Assembly: GCF_028290625.1 (NCBI RefSeq)
Contig: NZ_JAQGJM010000009.1
Coordinates: 1-64,000, forward strand
DNA from: Devosia sp.
Lineage (GTDB): Bacteria > Pseudomonadota > Alphaproteobacteria > Rhizobiales > Devosiaceae
Length of the DNA stretch: 64,000 bases
Direction: 5' to 3'
Part shown: positions 42,287-51,207 of the stretch, in pieces
How positions within the stretch are numbered: the stretch's first letter is position 1
Layout of the letters: every line of letters starts with the position of its first letter
Notes under the pieces: generated by a model
Database searches by the model: none
What the model saw: the letters and a program-made list of their open reading frames with translations, nothing else
Told to the model about the DNA's origin: nothing
Translations under genes and position numbers: made by a program

Positions 42287-43231
42287 ATGTCCCTGCCAGA
42301 ATCGGCGCCTGCCACGCTCGCCCCGGCGCCAGCCCCCATCATCGATGCCAAGGATGCCGCCAACGGCGTGGTGGCGGCGCTCGTCGCCTATCTGCTGTGG
42401 GGGTTTCTGCCGCTGCTGCTGCATCCCCTGAGTGAGGCAGGTGCCGTCCTCGTCGTGGCCGAACGGACGGTCTATTCGCTGATCCTGCTGGCGATCGTGT
42501 TGGCCATCACCGGCAAGTTCGGCGAGGTCCGTGCCTTCCTGCGCGACGGTCGCAAGGTGCGCGTGCTGGCCCTTTCATCGGTGCTGCTGGCGGGCAATTG
42601 GCTGCTCTATGTCTATGCGGTCGACGCCAACGAGTTGCTGCAGGCCAGTTTCGGCTATTTCATCAATCCGCTGGTCAATATCGCCATCGGCATGGTGTTC
42701 CTGGGCGAGCGGCAGAACAAGTGGCAGACCGTATCTATCGGCATTGCGGTGATCGCCATCGGCATCCAGGCCGCGGCCTTGGGCAGTGTGCCGTATATCT
42801 CGCTGGGGCTGGCGATATCGTTCGGACTTTACGGCTATTTCCGCAAGACCGCGATGCTGGGGCCGGCGACGGGCCTGTTCGCCGAAACGCTGATGATCGC
42901 GCCGGTGGCACTGGCCTATATCGGCTATAATCTGGTGACGGTCGGGGTCGGCGTGCACAGCGATCCGACCATGCTGCTGCTGCTGGTGCTGACCGGTCCG
43001 GCGACGGCGGTGCCGCTGTTGCTTTTTGCCTTCGCGGTGCAGCGGTTGCGGCTGACCACGATCGGCATGTTTCAATACCTGGCGCCCTCGATCCAGTTCC
43101 TCATAGCGGTGTTTCTGTTCCACGAGGAAATGAACGCCACGCGCCTAGTGAGCTTTGCCCTGATCTGGCTATCGCTGATGGTGTTCAGTTGGGACAGTTT
43201 TCGCCGGCGGCCGAGGGCTGTTGCGGCGTAG
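42287..43231 (+). CDS. rarD: RarD/EamA-family transporter
   Basis: A 314-residue inner-membrane protein with about ten helices and two EamA repeats. The motifs GVVAALVAYLLWGFLPLL, ERTVYSLILL, NWLLYVYAVDANELLQASFGYFINPL and FHEEMNATRLVSFALIWLSL are those of RarD. GGAG precedes the ATG at 42287; the longer open frame upstream overlaps the opposite-strand gene. The substrate of RarD is unknown. Confidence 0.9.
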   Translation: MSLPESAPATLAPAPAPIIDAKDAANGVVAALVAYLLWGFLPLLLHPLSEAGAVLVVAERTVYSLILLAIVLAITGKFGEVRAFLRDGRKVRVLALSSVLLAGNWLLYVYAVDANELLQASFGYFINPLVNIAIGMVFLGERQNKWQTVSIGIAVIAIGIQAAALGSVPYISLGLAISFGLYGYFRKTAMLGPATGLFAETLMIAPVALAYIGYNLVTVGVGVHSDPTMLLLLVLTGPATAVPLLLFAFAVQRLRLTTIGMFQYLAPSIQFLIAVFLFHEEMNATRLVSFALIWLSLMVFSWDSFRRRPRAVAA

Positions 43232-43261
43232 GGGTACTATTTTTCCACACCCACGATCCTT

Positions 43262-43334
43262 CCCGCGGACTTGATCCGCGGGCCTCTCGCCGCATGTGCC
43301 GGATTGAGAGTGGCCCGCGGATCAAGTCCGCGGG
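43262..43334. repeat. Palindromic element, 21-bp perfect arms (family A, copy 2)
   Basis: The arms CCCGCGGACTTGATCCGCGGG (43262-43282) and its exact complement (43314-43334) match the element at 15479-15561 apart from compensated changes. It sits between the convergent rarD and TPR-protein genes. Confidence 0.87.
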
Positions 43335-43386
43335 AAGGGCGGTGGGTGGGAGAGACGGTGCTAACTGGATCGTCGTTCGAAGGCGG

Positions 43387-44925
43387 TCAATCAGCCGGTG
43401 AGTCCGCCCCCAACTCCACCAGCGCCTTCTCCGTTTCAGCGCGTTCGCTTTCGCCAATCTCCAGAGCCAGGATCTGCCGATATCGCTCCACGGCCCGTTC
43501 CGTGCGGCCAGCAGCTTGCTGGATTTGCGCCAGCAGCAGGGTCGCAGCCGGATTGGCAGGGTCCGCATCCGCGAACGGTGTCAAGCCATCGACCGCCTGA
43601 GCATAGCGCTTGAGCGTGAACAGCACGTGGGCGCGGGCCATGGCGTAGTCGAGGTTCTCCGACGCCAGCGCGACAACACGGTTGTACTGTTCGGCGGCCT
43701 TGTCGAGCACATCGCGCTCCACCAGGATTTCCGCCAGCGCCAGATGCGCCTCGACGCTGCTGGGATCGTAATCGGCCCAGTCCTTGAACAGGCGTTCGGC
43801 CGCCGCGAGATCGCCATCGGCCCGGTAGGAGCCGCCCAACAGGCGCAAGGCATCGGCGTGGCCGGGATCGAGATTGAGCGCCTCGGTCAGGTGCCGCACG
43901 GCGTCGTCGCGGCGGTCGATGGCGAGCTCCTGCTCGCCGGCACGGGCGAGCAGGCCGGGATCGAGCGGATCAATCTCCGACGCGGCCAGCAGTTCGTTGA
44001 GCGCATGTGCCCGGTTGCCCGCCAGCAACGCCACCTCGGCACGGGCCGAATGAAGCGCCACCGTCGAGGGATCACGAGCCGTAGCAGCGTCCAGCGCCGC
44101 GGCGGCACCTGGCAGGTCGCCGCTGGCGGCAAGGGCGCGTCCGAGGCCGATGCGGGCGATGTTGAAGCTGTCGTCCAGCGCCAGCGCGGCACGGTATTCG
44201 CTGATAGCGCCCTCCGCATCGCCGCCATTGCGCGCGATATCGCCGAGCAGGTTATACGCCCATTTGGCATCGGGCCCGTTGCTGAGCGCGAGGCGGCGGG
44301 CGCGGCTGGCGGCGCCCTGTGGATCGGTGACCGAGCGGGCGGCGATGGCCACCATTGGGTCGAGTACATCGAAAATGCCTGCAGCGGCGTCGCGGAAATA
44401 ATCGGGTTCGGACTCGGTGCCGATGGGCGGCAGGTCGATGATTTCCGCGCTGCCTCGCATCACCCGCAGGCGGAGCCGGAGGCCGGATGTGGCGCAATCG
44501 GCGGTCTCGCAGATGATCTCACCGGCAATGTGCGTCTCGTAAGCGCCGAAGAACTGGCGGACCTGCTTGAAGATCGAATCCACGGAAACGCCGGTATCGG
44601 GCAGCGAGAACTCCACCAATTGGCTATCGGGAATGGCGATGATGGTGGCGCGCGCAATGCTGGCGGTCTTGGCGAAATCCTGTAGTCCGTCCCAGAGCCG
44701 GTTGGCGACCACATCGGCATTGAGACCGCGATCGGTCAGCGCCAGCGGCACGGCAATGGGCTCGATGACCACGGCATTGCGCGAGAACTGGCTGGCGACC
44801 GCCGGGATCAGCAGCAGCACGGCGGCGAAGAAGCCGATATTGATGAACACGGTGCGCAGCGTGCTCGACATCGCCTCGATGCCGGGAAGGGAAAGATTCC
44901 GCACGGGGGCGGTGGTCTCGCTCAT
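43387..44925 (-). CDS. Membrane-anchored TPR protein (paralogue 2)
   Basis: A 512-residue protein with one membrane helix at residues about 23-45 (RTVFINIGFFAAVLLLIPAVASQF), a conserved middle domain (DGLQDFAKTASIARATIIAIPDSQLVEFSLPDTGVSVDSI has the same layout as its neighbour), and a C-terminal array of about seven TPR repeats ending near 500. It is clearly homologous to the adjacent gene product and overlaps it by 4 bp. The middle domain has a CETADC pair. The function of either protein is unknown. Confidence 0.85.
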   Translation of the reverse strand: MSETTAPVRNLSLPGIEAMSSTLRTVFINIGFFAAVLLLIPAVASQFSRNAVVIEPIAVPLALTDRGLNADVVANRLWDGLQDFAKTASIARATIIAIPDSQLVEFSLPDTGVSVDSIFKQVRQFFGAYETHIAGEIICETADCATSGLRLRLRVMRGSAEIIDLPPIGTESEPDYFRDAAAGIFDVLDPMVAIAARSVTDPQGAASRARRLALSNGPDAKWAYNLLGDIARNGGDAEGAISEYRAALALDDSFNIARIGLGRALAASGDLPGAAAALDAATARDPSTVALHSARAEVALLAGNRAHALNELLAASEIDPLDPGLLARAGEQELAIDRRDDAVRHLTEALNLDPGHADALRLLGGSYRADGDLAAAERLFKDWADYDPSSVEAHLALAEILVERDVLDKAAEQYNRVVALASENLDYAMARAHVLFTLKRYAQAVDGLTPFADADPANPAATLLLAQIQQAAGRTERAVERYRQILALEIGESERAETEKALVELGADSPAD

Positions 44926-46682
44926 AGCGGCACCCCCATGCGTGGGCCGTCGGGGGATGTCAGCTTGGGAACGGCTGGTTCGGCCGGCACGTCGGTGGCG
45001 GGCTTGGCTGTGGCAGTGTCGAGGCCATCGAGGATGTCGATGAAGTTGACGGCCATGTCATGGTAATTGGTGCCGCTGGTGTCGAGCTCCAGCACGCGCT
45101 GGAAATCGGCGCGAGCGGCAGCGTTATTGCCGGTCAGCGCCAGCGAGGTGCCGCGCGAGAAGATCGGCGCGGCCTTGTAGGGATCGAGTTCGATGGCCCG
45201 GTTCAGCCGAACCACCGCATCGGCCTGGCGGTCGAGAGCCTGCAACATATTGGCCGACTGATAGAGGATGTCGGGATTGTCGGGGGTGATGGCCAGCGCA
45301 CGGTCGAAGGCCGCGAGGGCCTCGGCGTGGCGGTCGAGAAAGGTCAGGGCGGCGCCGTGCAGCCCCTGCACTTCAGCACTGGTCGGCTCATAATCGGCGG
45401 CGGCGCCCACCAGGGCCTCGGCCTTGACGACGTCGCCGGTACTTAGCGCCTCGGTGAACAGCGGTTGGAGCGCCAGCGGGTAAGCGGGGTCGATCTGCAA
45501 AGCGCGGATGAAATACCCGTTGGCCACCTCCTCGTTGCCGCGGCTGGCCTCGATCTCGCCCATGCGCGCCAGGTAATGCGGGCTATTGGGATCGACAGCG
45601 AACGCCTTCTGCAAGTCGGCGATAGCCTCATCCGGCTTGCCGGCGGCGGCCGCGAGTTCGGCATAGCCTTCCAGCACATTGGGATTGCTGGGCTCCACCT
45701 TGCCGATGGCGTCATATTCAGCGCGGGCGGCGACGGGGTCGCCCAACCGGCTCAGCGTGATGGCCACATTGGCGCGGGCGATGATGAAATTGGGGTCCAG
45801 CGCCACGGCGGCGCGGTATTCCGCCAAAGCGGGGCGATAGTCCTTCGCCACCGAGCGCAGGTTGCCGATCAGGTTATAGGCCCATTTGGCGTCGGGATGA
45901 TGCTGGCGGATCAAGCGTCGGGCGAGGGCGGTGGCCCGGACCGGCTCGGTCCCGGAAATGGCCGAAACGGCGACGAACGGGTCGAGCACTGACAACACCT
46001 GGATGGCGGCCGCAGTGAAATACTCGCGCAGGCTCTGGTTGCCGATCGGGGGCATGTCGATGACGTCGCTGCTGCCGCGCAGCACCCGCAGGCGCAGGCG
46101 CATGTCGGCCGGTACGCACGCCACGTCGGCGCAGACGAATTCGCCGGAAATACGGGTCTGGTAGATGTTGAAGAACTGCCGGGTCTGGCGAACGATGGAA
46201 TCCATCGACAGGCCCACTTCGGGCACCGAAAACTGCACGCGCTGGCTATCGGGAATGGCCGAGACGGTCGCCTTGGAGGTGCGGGCGGCGGCATTGGCAT
46301 CGCGCAGCCCATCCCATAACCGACTGGCGACGACTTCGGGCGTGAGGCCGCGCTCTAATATTGCATCGGGCACGGAGATCGGTTCGATCAGCACCTGATC
46401 GCGCAGGAACTGACTGGCCAGCACCGGAATGAAAATCAGGACCGCCAGCACGAAGCCGATATTGAGAATGACCTTGCGCAGGTGGGTGGAGCCGGCCTCC
46501 AGCGTCGGCAGGTGGACGCGCGGCACCTTGCGTCGGGGCAGGGCAGTCTCGGCAGGCGGCTCGACAGCGACGGCCGCGGGTTTAGGTGCAGCGCGGCGGC
46601 GCGGGGCGCGAACGGGCTTGTCCGCCGGCGCGGCGGCGGTCGCGGGATCGCTGGCGGTCGATTTGGCGGGCTGACGCGCCAT
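44922..46682 (-). CDS. Membrane-anchored TPR protein (paralogue 1)
   Basis: A 586-residue protein. A basic, Ala/Pro-rich cytoplasmic N-terminus (about 60 residues) precedes a membrane helix (KVILNIGFVLAVLIFIPVLASQF), the domain shared with its neighbour (RLWDGLRD, IPDSQRVQFSVPEVGLSMDSIVRQTRQFF, CADVACVP) and roughly eight TPR repeats. The start at 46682 begins MARQPAKST; longer frames are not protein-like. It is the first gene of a two-gene operon, divergent from the DUF2336 gene. Extracytoplasmic TPRs suggest a scaffold role, which is inference. Confidence 0.85.
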   Translation of the reverse strand: MARQPAKSTASDPATAAAPADKPVRAPRRRAAPKPAAVAVEPPAETALPRRKVPRVHLPTLEAGSTHLRKVILNIGFVLAVLIFIPVLASQFLRDQVLIEPISVPDAILERGLTPEVVASRLWDGLRDANAAARTSKATVSAIPDSQRVQFSVPEVGLSMDSIVRQTRQFFNIYQTRISGEFVCADVACVPADMRLRLRVLRGSSDVIDMPPIGNQSLREYFTAAAIQVLSVLDPFVAVSAISGTEPVRATALARRLIRQHHPDAKWAYNLIGNLRSVAKDYRPALAEYRAAVALDPNFIIARANVAITLSRLGDPVAARAEYDAIGKVEPSNPNVLEGYAELAAAAGKPDEAIADLQKAFAVDPNSPHYLARMGEIEASRGNEEVANGYFIRALQIDPAYPLALQPLFTEALSTGDVVKAEALVGAAADYEPTSAEVQGLHGAALTFLDRHAEALAAFDRALAITPDNPDILYQSANMLQALDRQADAVVRLNRAIELDPYKAAPIFSRGTSLALTGNNAAARADFQRVLELDTSGTNYHDMAVNFIDILDGLDTATAKPATDVPAEPAVPKLTSPDGPRMGVPL

Positions 46683-46888
46683 GGGCAAACTCCGGGCCGA
46701 TGGCGAAGTTCTAGTGCGGAATTTAAGGAGAGGGAATGGGAGCGCCGACGGTTTCCCGTGCCCCCTGCGCAGGCCCCGAAAAATCCCGACAATTTGAATC
46801 AAATCCGAACTGGCAATTTCAGCGGGCACGAGAACCTCCCGGTCCATCCTGATGGTCCAAATTTGCGGCAGGAGCCGGGAGACAGACG

Positions 46889-48022
46889 ATGAGCGAGCTT
46901 GACCAGGGGCAGCGGGCGTTTTCAAGTTTCAGGGTTCTGAACGGCGAAGAAAACCACTCCGAACGCGACCAGTTGTTCCGTAACATGGCGCAGCTCTTCA
47001 GCTTCGTCTCCGCCCAGTGCGATGACGAGCAGGTCGCCCAATATGACGAAGTGCTGTGCCAGTTGGCCGAACTGGTCGAGGTGGAAGCGCGGGTGCATGT
47101 CGCCAAGCTGTTGGCGCCGCTCGAGCGGGCGCCCGGCACTGTGGTGGTCAAGCTGGCTAATGACGTCATCGAAGTGGCGCGGCCCCTGTTGGAATTTTCC
47201 AACGTGCTCAGCGATGACGACCTGATCGATATCATCAGCACGCATGGCGAGGCCCACCGGATGGCTATCGCCAGCCGCGTCAATGTCCCCGAGCGGGTCG
47301 GCGGCGCGATCGTCGAGCATGGCGGGACCTCCTCGGTGGTCCGGCTGGTGCGCAATCCGACCGCCGAATTCGATGCCGAGACCCTGCGCAAACTGGTGGC
47401 GCGCGCGCGGGCCGATGCCGAAATCGCCCATGATTTGCGGGCACGCACCGAGATCGATTGGTCCTCGCTGCGCGGCCAGATCGATGAGGCGGCCGGCAAG
47501 GTTCTGGAAGCGCTTGGTGACGTGGACACCCATGTCGACCCGATCGCCGCCGGCAAGGTCAATGCGGTGGTCTACAACCGCATGCGCAATCGGGCGGGCT
47601 TTTCGGCCACCGAATGGAAGCTGGCCTACAATCAGGTCAAGGCGCTCAGCGATCGCAAGCAGCTCGATGAGCGCGCGCTGGCCCGGTTCGCGCGCTTCGG
47701 ATACGGCCACCATGCGGCGGCAGCGCTGACGGTGATCCTGCGGGTGGAGCCCGAAGTGTTCGTCAAATGGCTGGCCGGACAGGATTATGTGGCCATCACC
47801 GTGGCTTTGCGCGCCGCCGGCCTGACCTCGGAGCTGTTTGGGTCCATCGTCGGCATATTGCCCTGGCGCGACCTGCCCACCGAGATGGACAAGCGCAATG
47901 TGCTGGCCCGCTTCGAGGCGATCAGCCGCGATGAAGCGCTTGGAATCTTCGAATTGTGGCGTGCCCATTCGTTCCGCAAACGCGGCGCTGAGGACCGTGC
48001 GGCGACTGCTGCGGCACTCTAG
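46889..48022 (+). CDS. DUF2336 domain protein
   Basis: A 377-residue soluble, alpha-helical protein with the DUF2336 pattern: LSDDDLIDIISTHGEAHRMAIASRVNVPERVGGAIVEHG in the first third, followed by HEAT-like helices. DUF2336 proteins are largely restricted to alphaproteobacteria; some are tied to surface-attachment signalling. GGAG precedes the ATG. It is divergent from the TPR pair with a 206-bp shared promoter gap. Confidence 0.85.
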   Translation: MSELDQGQRAFSSFRVLNGEENHSERDQLFRNMAQLFSFVSAQCDDEQVAQYDEVLCQLAELVEVEARVHVAKLLAPLERAPGTVVVKLANDVIEVARPLLEFSNVLSDDDLIDIISTHGEAHRMAIASRVNVPERVGGAIVEHGGTSSVVRLVRNPTAEFDAETLRKLVARARADAEIAHDLRARTEIDWSSLRGQIDEAAGKVLEALGDVDTHVDPIAAGKVNAVVYNRMRNRAGFSATEWKLAYNQVKALSDRKQLDERALARFARFGYGHHAAAALTVILRVEPEVFVKWLAGQDYVAITVALRAAGLTSELFGSIVGILPWRDLPTEMDKRNVLARFEAISRDEALGIFELWRAHSFRKRGAEDRAATAAAL

Positions 48023-48072
48023 CTCAATCGCAATTCCCGCTGGACCTCGCCAGCCAACCCGCTATTAGGCAA

Positions 48073-48094
48073 CCCGCGTCCCTGTGGACGCGGG
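48073..48094 (+). other. Perfect hairpin upstream of glycosyltransferase gene
   Basis: Nine-pair stem CCCGCGTCC/GGACGCGGG with loop CTGT lies between the DUF2336 gene and the GT32-like gene, 27 bases before the latter. No T-run follows. It could act in transcript ending or in leader folding. Confidence 0.5.
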
Positions 48095-48121
48095 CTGCCG
48101 GGCCGGCTGCGGGGAACAGGC

Positions 48122-48925
48122 ATGACACTTCCGACCATCGTGACGTTCTGGCACGGGCCAATGAGCTGGCTGGAGCGGCTGTGCGCCGTCTCGTTCGTGC
48201 GGCAGGGGCACCGGGTCGAAGTCTATGCCTATGAGCCGATGGACGATCTGCCGGACGGCGTCGTCTGGCGCGATGCGACCGAAATCCTGCCGCGCGACAA
48301 GCTGGTGTTCTACAAGGGCCGCGGCACGCCGGGGGTGTTTTCCGATTATTTCCGCATGAGCCTGCTCAAGGCGGAGCGCGGCATCTGGGCGGACCTGGAT
48401 GTTTTTTGCGTGTGCCCCATCGCCGAGCCGCCGCCCTATCTGATGGGCTGGGAGCGCGAAGGCTCGGTCAACGGCGCGGTGCTGCTGCTGCCGGCGCAAT
48501 CGGAATTGCTCGACAGATTGCTGGCCGTGTTCACCCAGACGAAGCGGCCACTGCTGGAGCCGCACCTGCCGATCGGACGGCGGCTGGAAGTGGCGGCGCG
48601 GCGGCTGATGGGGCAGGCGGTCCCGCCCGAATATATGCAATATGGCGCGACCGGGCCGTTTGCGTTGACGCATTATACGCGGGCGCTAGGGCTGACGGGG
48701 CAGGTGCAAGCGCGGGAGGTGTTTTATCCCGTGCGCTACGAAGAGATTCCGCGGCTGATGCAGGCGGGGAGCCGGCTCGAAACCTTCATCACGCCCCACA
48801 CCCTTGCCGTACATATCTGGCGCAGCCAGATCACCAATCGCGGCCGCGCCGAGATGCCGGTGCCGGTGGGGGATAGTGCGCTGGGTGTGGTGTGTGCGGA
48901 GCTGGGGATTATTGTGGAAGGCTAG
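48122..48925 (+). CDS. GT32-like glycosyltransferase
   Basis: A 267-residue protein with the pattern of sugar-binding DXD glycosyltransferases of the GT32/Gb3-synthase type: TIVTFWHGPMSWLERLC at the N-terminus and FSDYFRMSLLKAERGIWADLDVFC, where ADLDV supplies the DXD metal site. No membrane segment is seen. It likely adds a sugar to a surface polysaccharide or lipid. Donor and acceptor cannot be told. Confidence 0.8.
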   Translation: MTLPTIVTFWHGPMSWLERLCAVSFVRQGHRVEVYAYEPMDDLPDGVVWRDATEILPRDKLVFYKGRGTPGVFSDYFRMSLLKAERGIWADLDVFCVCPIAEPPPYLMGWEREGSVNGAVLLLPAQSELLDRLLAVFTQTKRPLLEPHLPIGRRLEVAARRLMGQAVPPEYMQYGATGPFALTHYTRALGLTGQVQAREVFYPVRYEEIPRLMQAGSRLETFITPHTLAVHIWRSQITNRGRAEMPVPVGDSALGVVCAELGIIVEG

Positions 48926-48943
48926 GGCGTTTGCGGAGCCAAC

Positions 48944-49082
48944 CCCTCACCCTGATTTTCTGCTGAACGCAGAAAATCTGTCCCTCTCCCACAAGGGGCG
49001 AGGGCTGGCCTGGTGGTCGTCTAAGCCACGATGCCCCCTTCTCCCCTTGTGGGAGAAGGTGCCCGAAGGGCGGATGAGGGGT
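48944..49082. repeat. Long imperfect palindrome (family B)
   Basis: Outer arms cccctcaccct and gcggatgagggg, inner arms ctctcccacaaggggcgagg and cccttctccccttgtgggag, with a further small hairpin gattttctgc...gcagaaaatc. The arrangement closely matches the copy at 52953-53090. Confidence 0.85.
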
Positions 49083-49129
49083 CTTGGATATCCGCCCCAT
49101 AAATCCCTCTGGACCCCTCCGTCAAATCG

Positions 49130-49151
49130 GATATAAAGACATCTTTATATC
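49130..49151. promoter_or_regulatory. 22-bp palindromic operator of the ArsR-type regulator
   Basis: GATATAAAGA-CA-TCTTTATATC, perfect ten-base arms around two bases, ends 12 bases before the regulator's ATG and overlaps its likely ribosome site region. It is the size and symmetry of an ArsR-family operator and resembles sites described for SAM-cycle regulators (SahR type). Autorepression is inferred. Confidence 0.85.
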
Positions 49152-49163
49152 TCGTGAGGGACG

Positions 49164-50114
49164 ATGGCGGAGCTGGGGACATTGGTGGGATTGCTGAAGG
49201 CGGCGGGTGAAGGGACCCGATTGCGCCTGTTGGCATTGCTGTCCGATGGCGACCATTCGGTCAAGGACCTCACGGAAATTCTGCGCCAGAGCCAGCCGCG
49301 CGTATCGCGGCATCTCAAGTTGTTGGCGGACGCGGGGTTGGTGCAGCGCAATGCCGAGGGCGCGTGGGCCTATTACGGGCTGGCCGCCGGCGGGGAGGGC
49401 GCCGAGCTGGCACAGTGGCTCATCACCCGCGTCGATGACGCTGATCCCGAGCGCAAGCGCGATTGCGAGCGACAACACGCCGTGCGCGCGGCCCAGCAGG
49501 AACAGGCGGCGCAGTATTTTGCCAAGGTCGCCGGAAGCTGGGACCTGCTCAAGACCTTGCATGTACCCGAATCCGCCGTCGAAGCCGCCGTGGTGGAGGC
49601 GCTGGAGGGCAGGGTGGTCGAGCTCTTGGTCGATCTAGGCACCGGCACCGGGCGTATGCTGGAAGTGCTGGCGGGTTCCTATAAGCGTGGCGTCGGTATC
49701 GATGCGAGCCGCGAAATGCTGGCGGTGGCGCGCTCAAGGCTGGCGAATGCCGCGATCGGGCATGCGCAGGTTCGCCTGGGCGATATCGGCGCTCTTGATG
49801 CCAGCGTTGGTCCGGCCGATGTAATAGTTATCCACCAGGTGCTGCACTATTTCGACGATCCGGGCCGCATGCTGGCGCAGGCGCGGCGCCTGCTCAAACC
49901 GGGCGGGCAAATTGTCATCGTGGACTTTGCGCCGCATAACCTGGAATTCCTGCGCCAAGAGCATGCGCATCGCCGGCTTGGCCTGTCGCGGAGCCAGATG
50001 GAGACCTGGGCCGCCGCCATCGGCATGGAGGTCGATCTGGCGCGAGAATTTCCCAGCGACAACGGCGAAAACGGACTGACGGTCTGCCTCTGGCGGCTGA
50101 ACGACAAGAACTGA
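49164..50114 (+). CDS. ArsR-family regulator fused to SAM methyltransferase
   Basis: A 316-residue fusion. Residues about 1-75 are an ArsR winged helix (LLKAAGEGTRLRLLALLSDGDHSVKDLTEILRQSQPRVSRHLKLLADAGLV), without obvious metal cysteines. From about 125 is a class I methyltransferase (LVDLGTGTGRMLEVL, GIDASREMLAVARSRL, ADVIVIHQVLHYFDDP). The methyltransferase part probably senses SAM or SAH and may not be catalytic. metF follows after 12 bp, so it likely regulates the methionine cycle. Confidence 0.92.
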   Translation: MAELGTLVGLLKAAGEGTRLRLLALLSDGDHSVKDLTEILRQSQPRVSRHLKLLADAGLVQRNAEGAWAYYGLAAGGEGAELAQWLITRVDDADPERKRDCERQHAVRAAQQEQAAQYFAKVAGSWDLLKTLHVPESAVEAAVVEALEGRVVELLVDLGTGTGRMLEVLAGSYKRGVGIDASREMLAVARSRLANAAIGHAQVRLGDIGALDASVGPADVIVIHQVLHYFDDPGRMLAQARRLLKPGGQIVIVDFAPHNLEFLRQEHAHRRLGLSRSQMETWAAAIGMEVDLAREFPSDNGENGLTVCLWRLNDKN

Positions 50115-50126
50115 AAGTTTTAGATC

Positions 50127-51023
50127 ATGATTGACGACAACGCCCGCGCCAGCCGTTTGACCGCGGAAAAGCGGCCCGAATTGCAGCTCAGCTTCGAGTT
50201 CTTTCCGCCCAAGACCGACGTCATGGAGCAGAAGTTCTGGGAGTCGATCCACAAGCTGGCCCCGCTCAAGCCGCGCTTCGTGTCGGTCACTTATGGGGCC
50301 GGCGGCGGGACGCGCGAGCGCACGCTGCGCATGGTGTCCTCGATCAAGGCAGATACTGGAGTGGACGCGGCGGCGCACCTGACTTGTGTCGGCGCCTCGC
50401 GCGACGAGGTCGATGCGGTGGTGCGCGGCTATCAGGCGGCGGGGATTACCCGCATCGTGGCGTTGCGCGGCGATCCGCCGGAGGGCGTGGGCCAGCCGTT
50501 CACCGCGCACCCCGAAGGCTATCGCAATGCCGCCGAACTGGTGGAAGGTATCCGCAAGATCGGGGATTTCGATATCTCGGTCGCCGCCTATCCGGAGCGG
50601 CATCCGCAGAGCCCGGACTGGGATAGCGATATCGCCAATCTCAAGCGCAAGATCGATGCCGGTGCGACCCGCGCGATCACCCAGATGTTCTTCAAGAACG
50701 CCGATTACCTGCGTTATGTCGAGCGGGCCCGCGCGGCCGGGGTGACGGCGCCGATCGTGCCGGGCATCCAGCCGATCCACAGCTTCAAGCAGATTTCGGG
50801 CTTTGCGGCCCGCACCGGCGCGACCATTCCGGCCTGGATGGCCGAGCGCTTCGAGGGGCTGGAGGATGATCCGGAAACCCACGCGCTGGTGGCGTCGGCC
50901 GTTGCCGCAGAGCAGGTGATCGAGCTTCTCGACGAGGGCGTGACCGAGTTCCACATCTATACGCTCAACCGATCAAATCTCGCTTTGGCTCTTGCGAGGC
51001 TGTTAGGCAAGCGGCCCGATTAA
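50127..51023 (+). CDS. metF: 5,10-methylenetetrahydrofolate reductase
   Basis: FAD enzyme that reduces 5,10-methylene-THF to 5-methyl-THF for methionine synthesis. The 298 residues match MetF: LSFEFFPPKT at the N-terminus, SVTYGAGGGTRERT, HLTCVG, RIVALRGDPPEG, AAYPERHPQSPD and FHIYTLNRS at the C-terminus. It lies 12 bp after the ArsR-methyltransferase gene and is probably controlled by its palindromic operator. Confidence 0.97.
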   Translation: MIDDNARASRLTAEKRPELQLSFEFFPPKTDVMEQKFWESIHKLAPLKPRFVSVTYGAGGGTRERTLRMVSSIKADTGVDAAAHLTCVGASRDEVDAVVRGYQAAGITRIVALRGDPPEGVGQPFTAHPEGYRNAAELVEGIRKIGDFDISVAAYPERHPQSPDWDSDIANLKRKIDAGATRAITQMFFKNADYLRYVERARAAGVTAPIVPGIQPIHSFKQISGFAARTGATIPAWMAERFEGLEDDPETHALVASAVAAEQVIELLDEGVTEFHIYTLNRSNLALALARLLGKRPD

Positions 51024-51207
51024 CCTTGCGTTCACCATAATCTGGTGCCATGAGGGCCGCGCTCGGCGGCCATCGAGCTTGAAGAAGCGTCGTTCAGGTC
51101 CCATTCAGGTCGCAGGGAGTGTCGTGGAAGACGGTGCCAGTTCACAAATTGGCCATGAAAACCGGCTTTGTCGCCCGTGAGGGCGGAGCAATTCGGGACT
51201 GGGAAAC

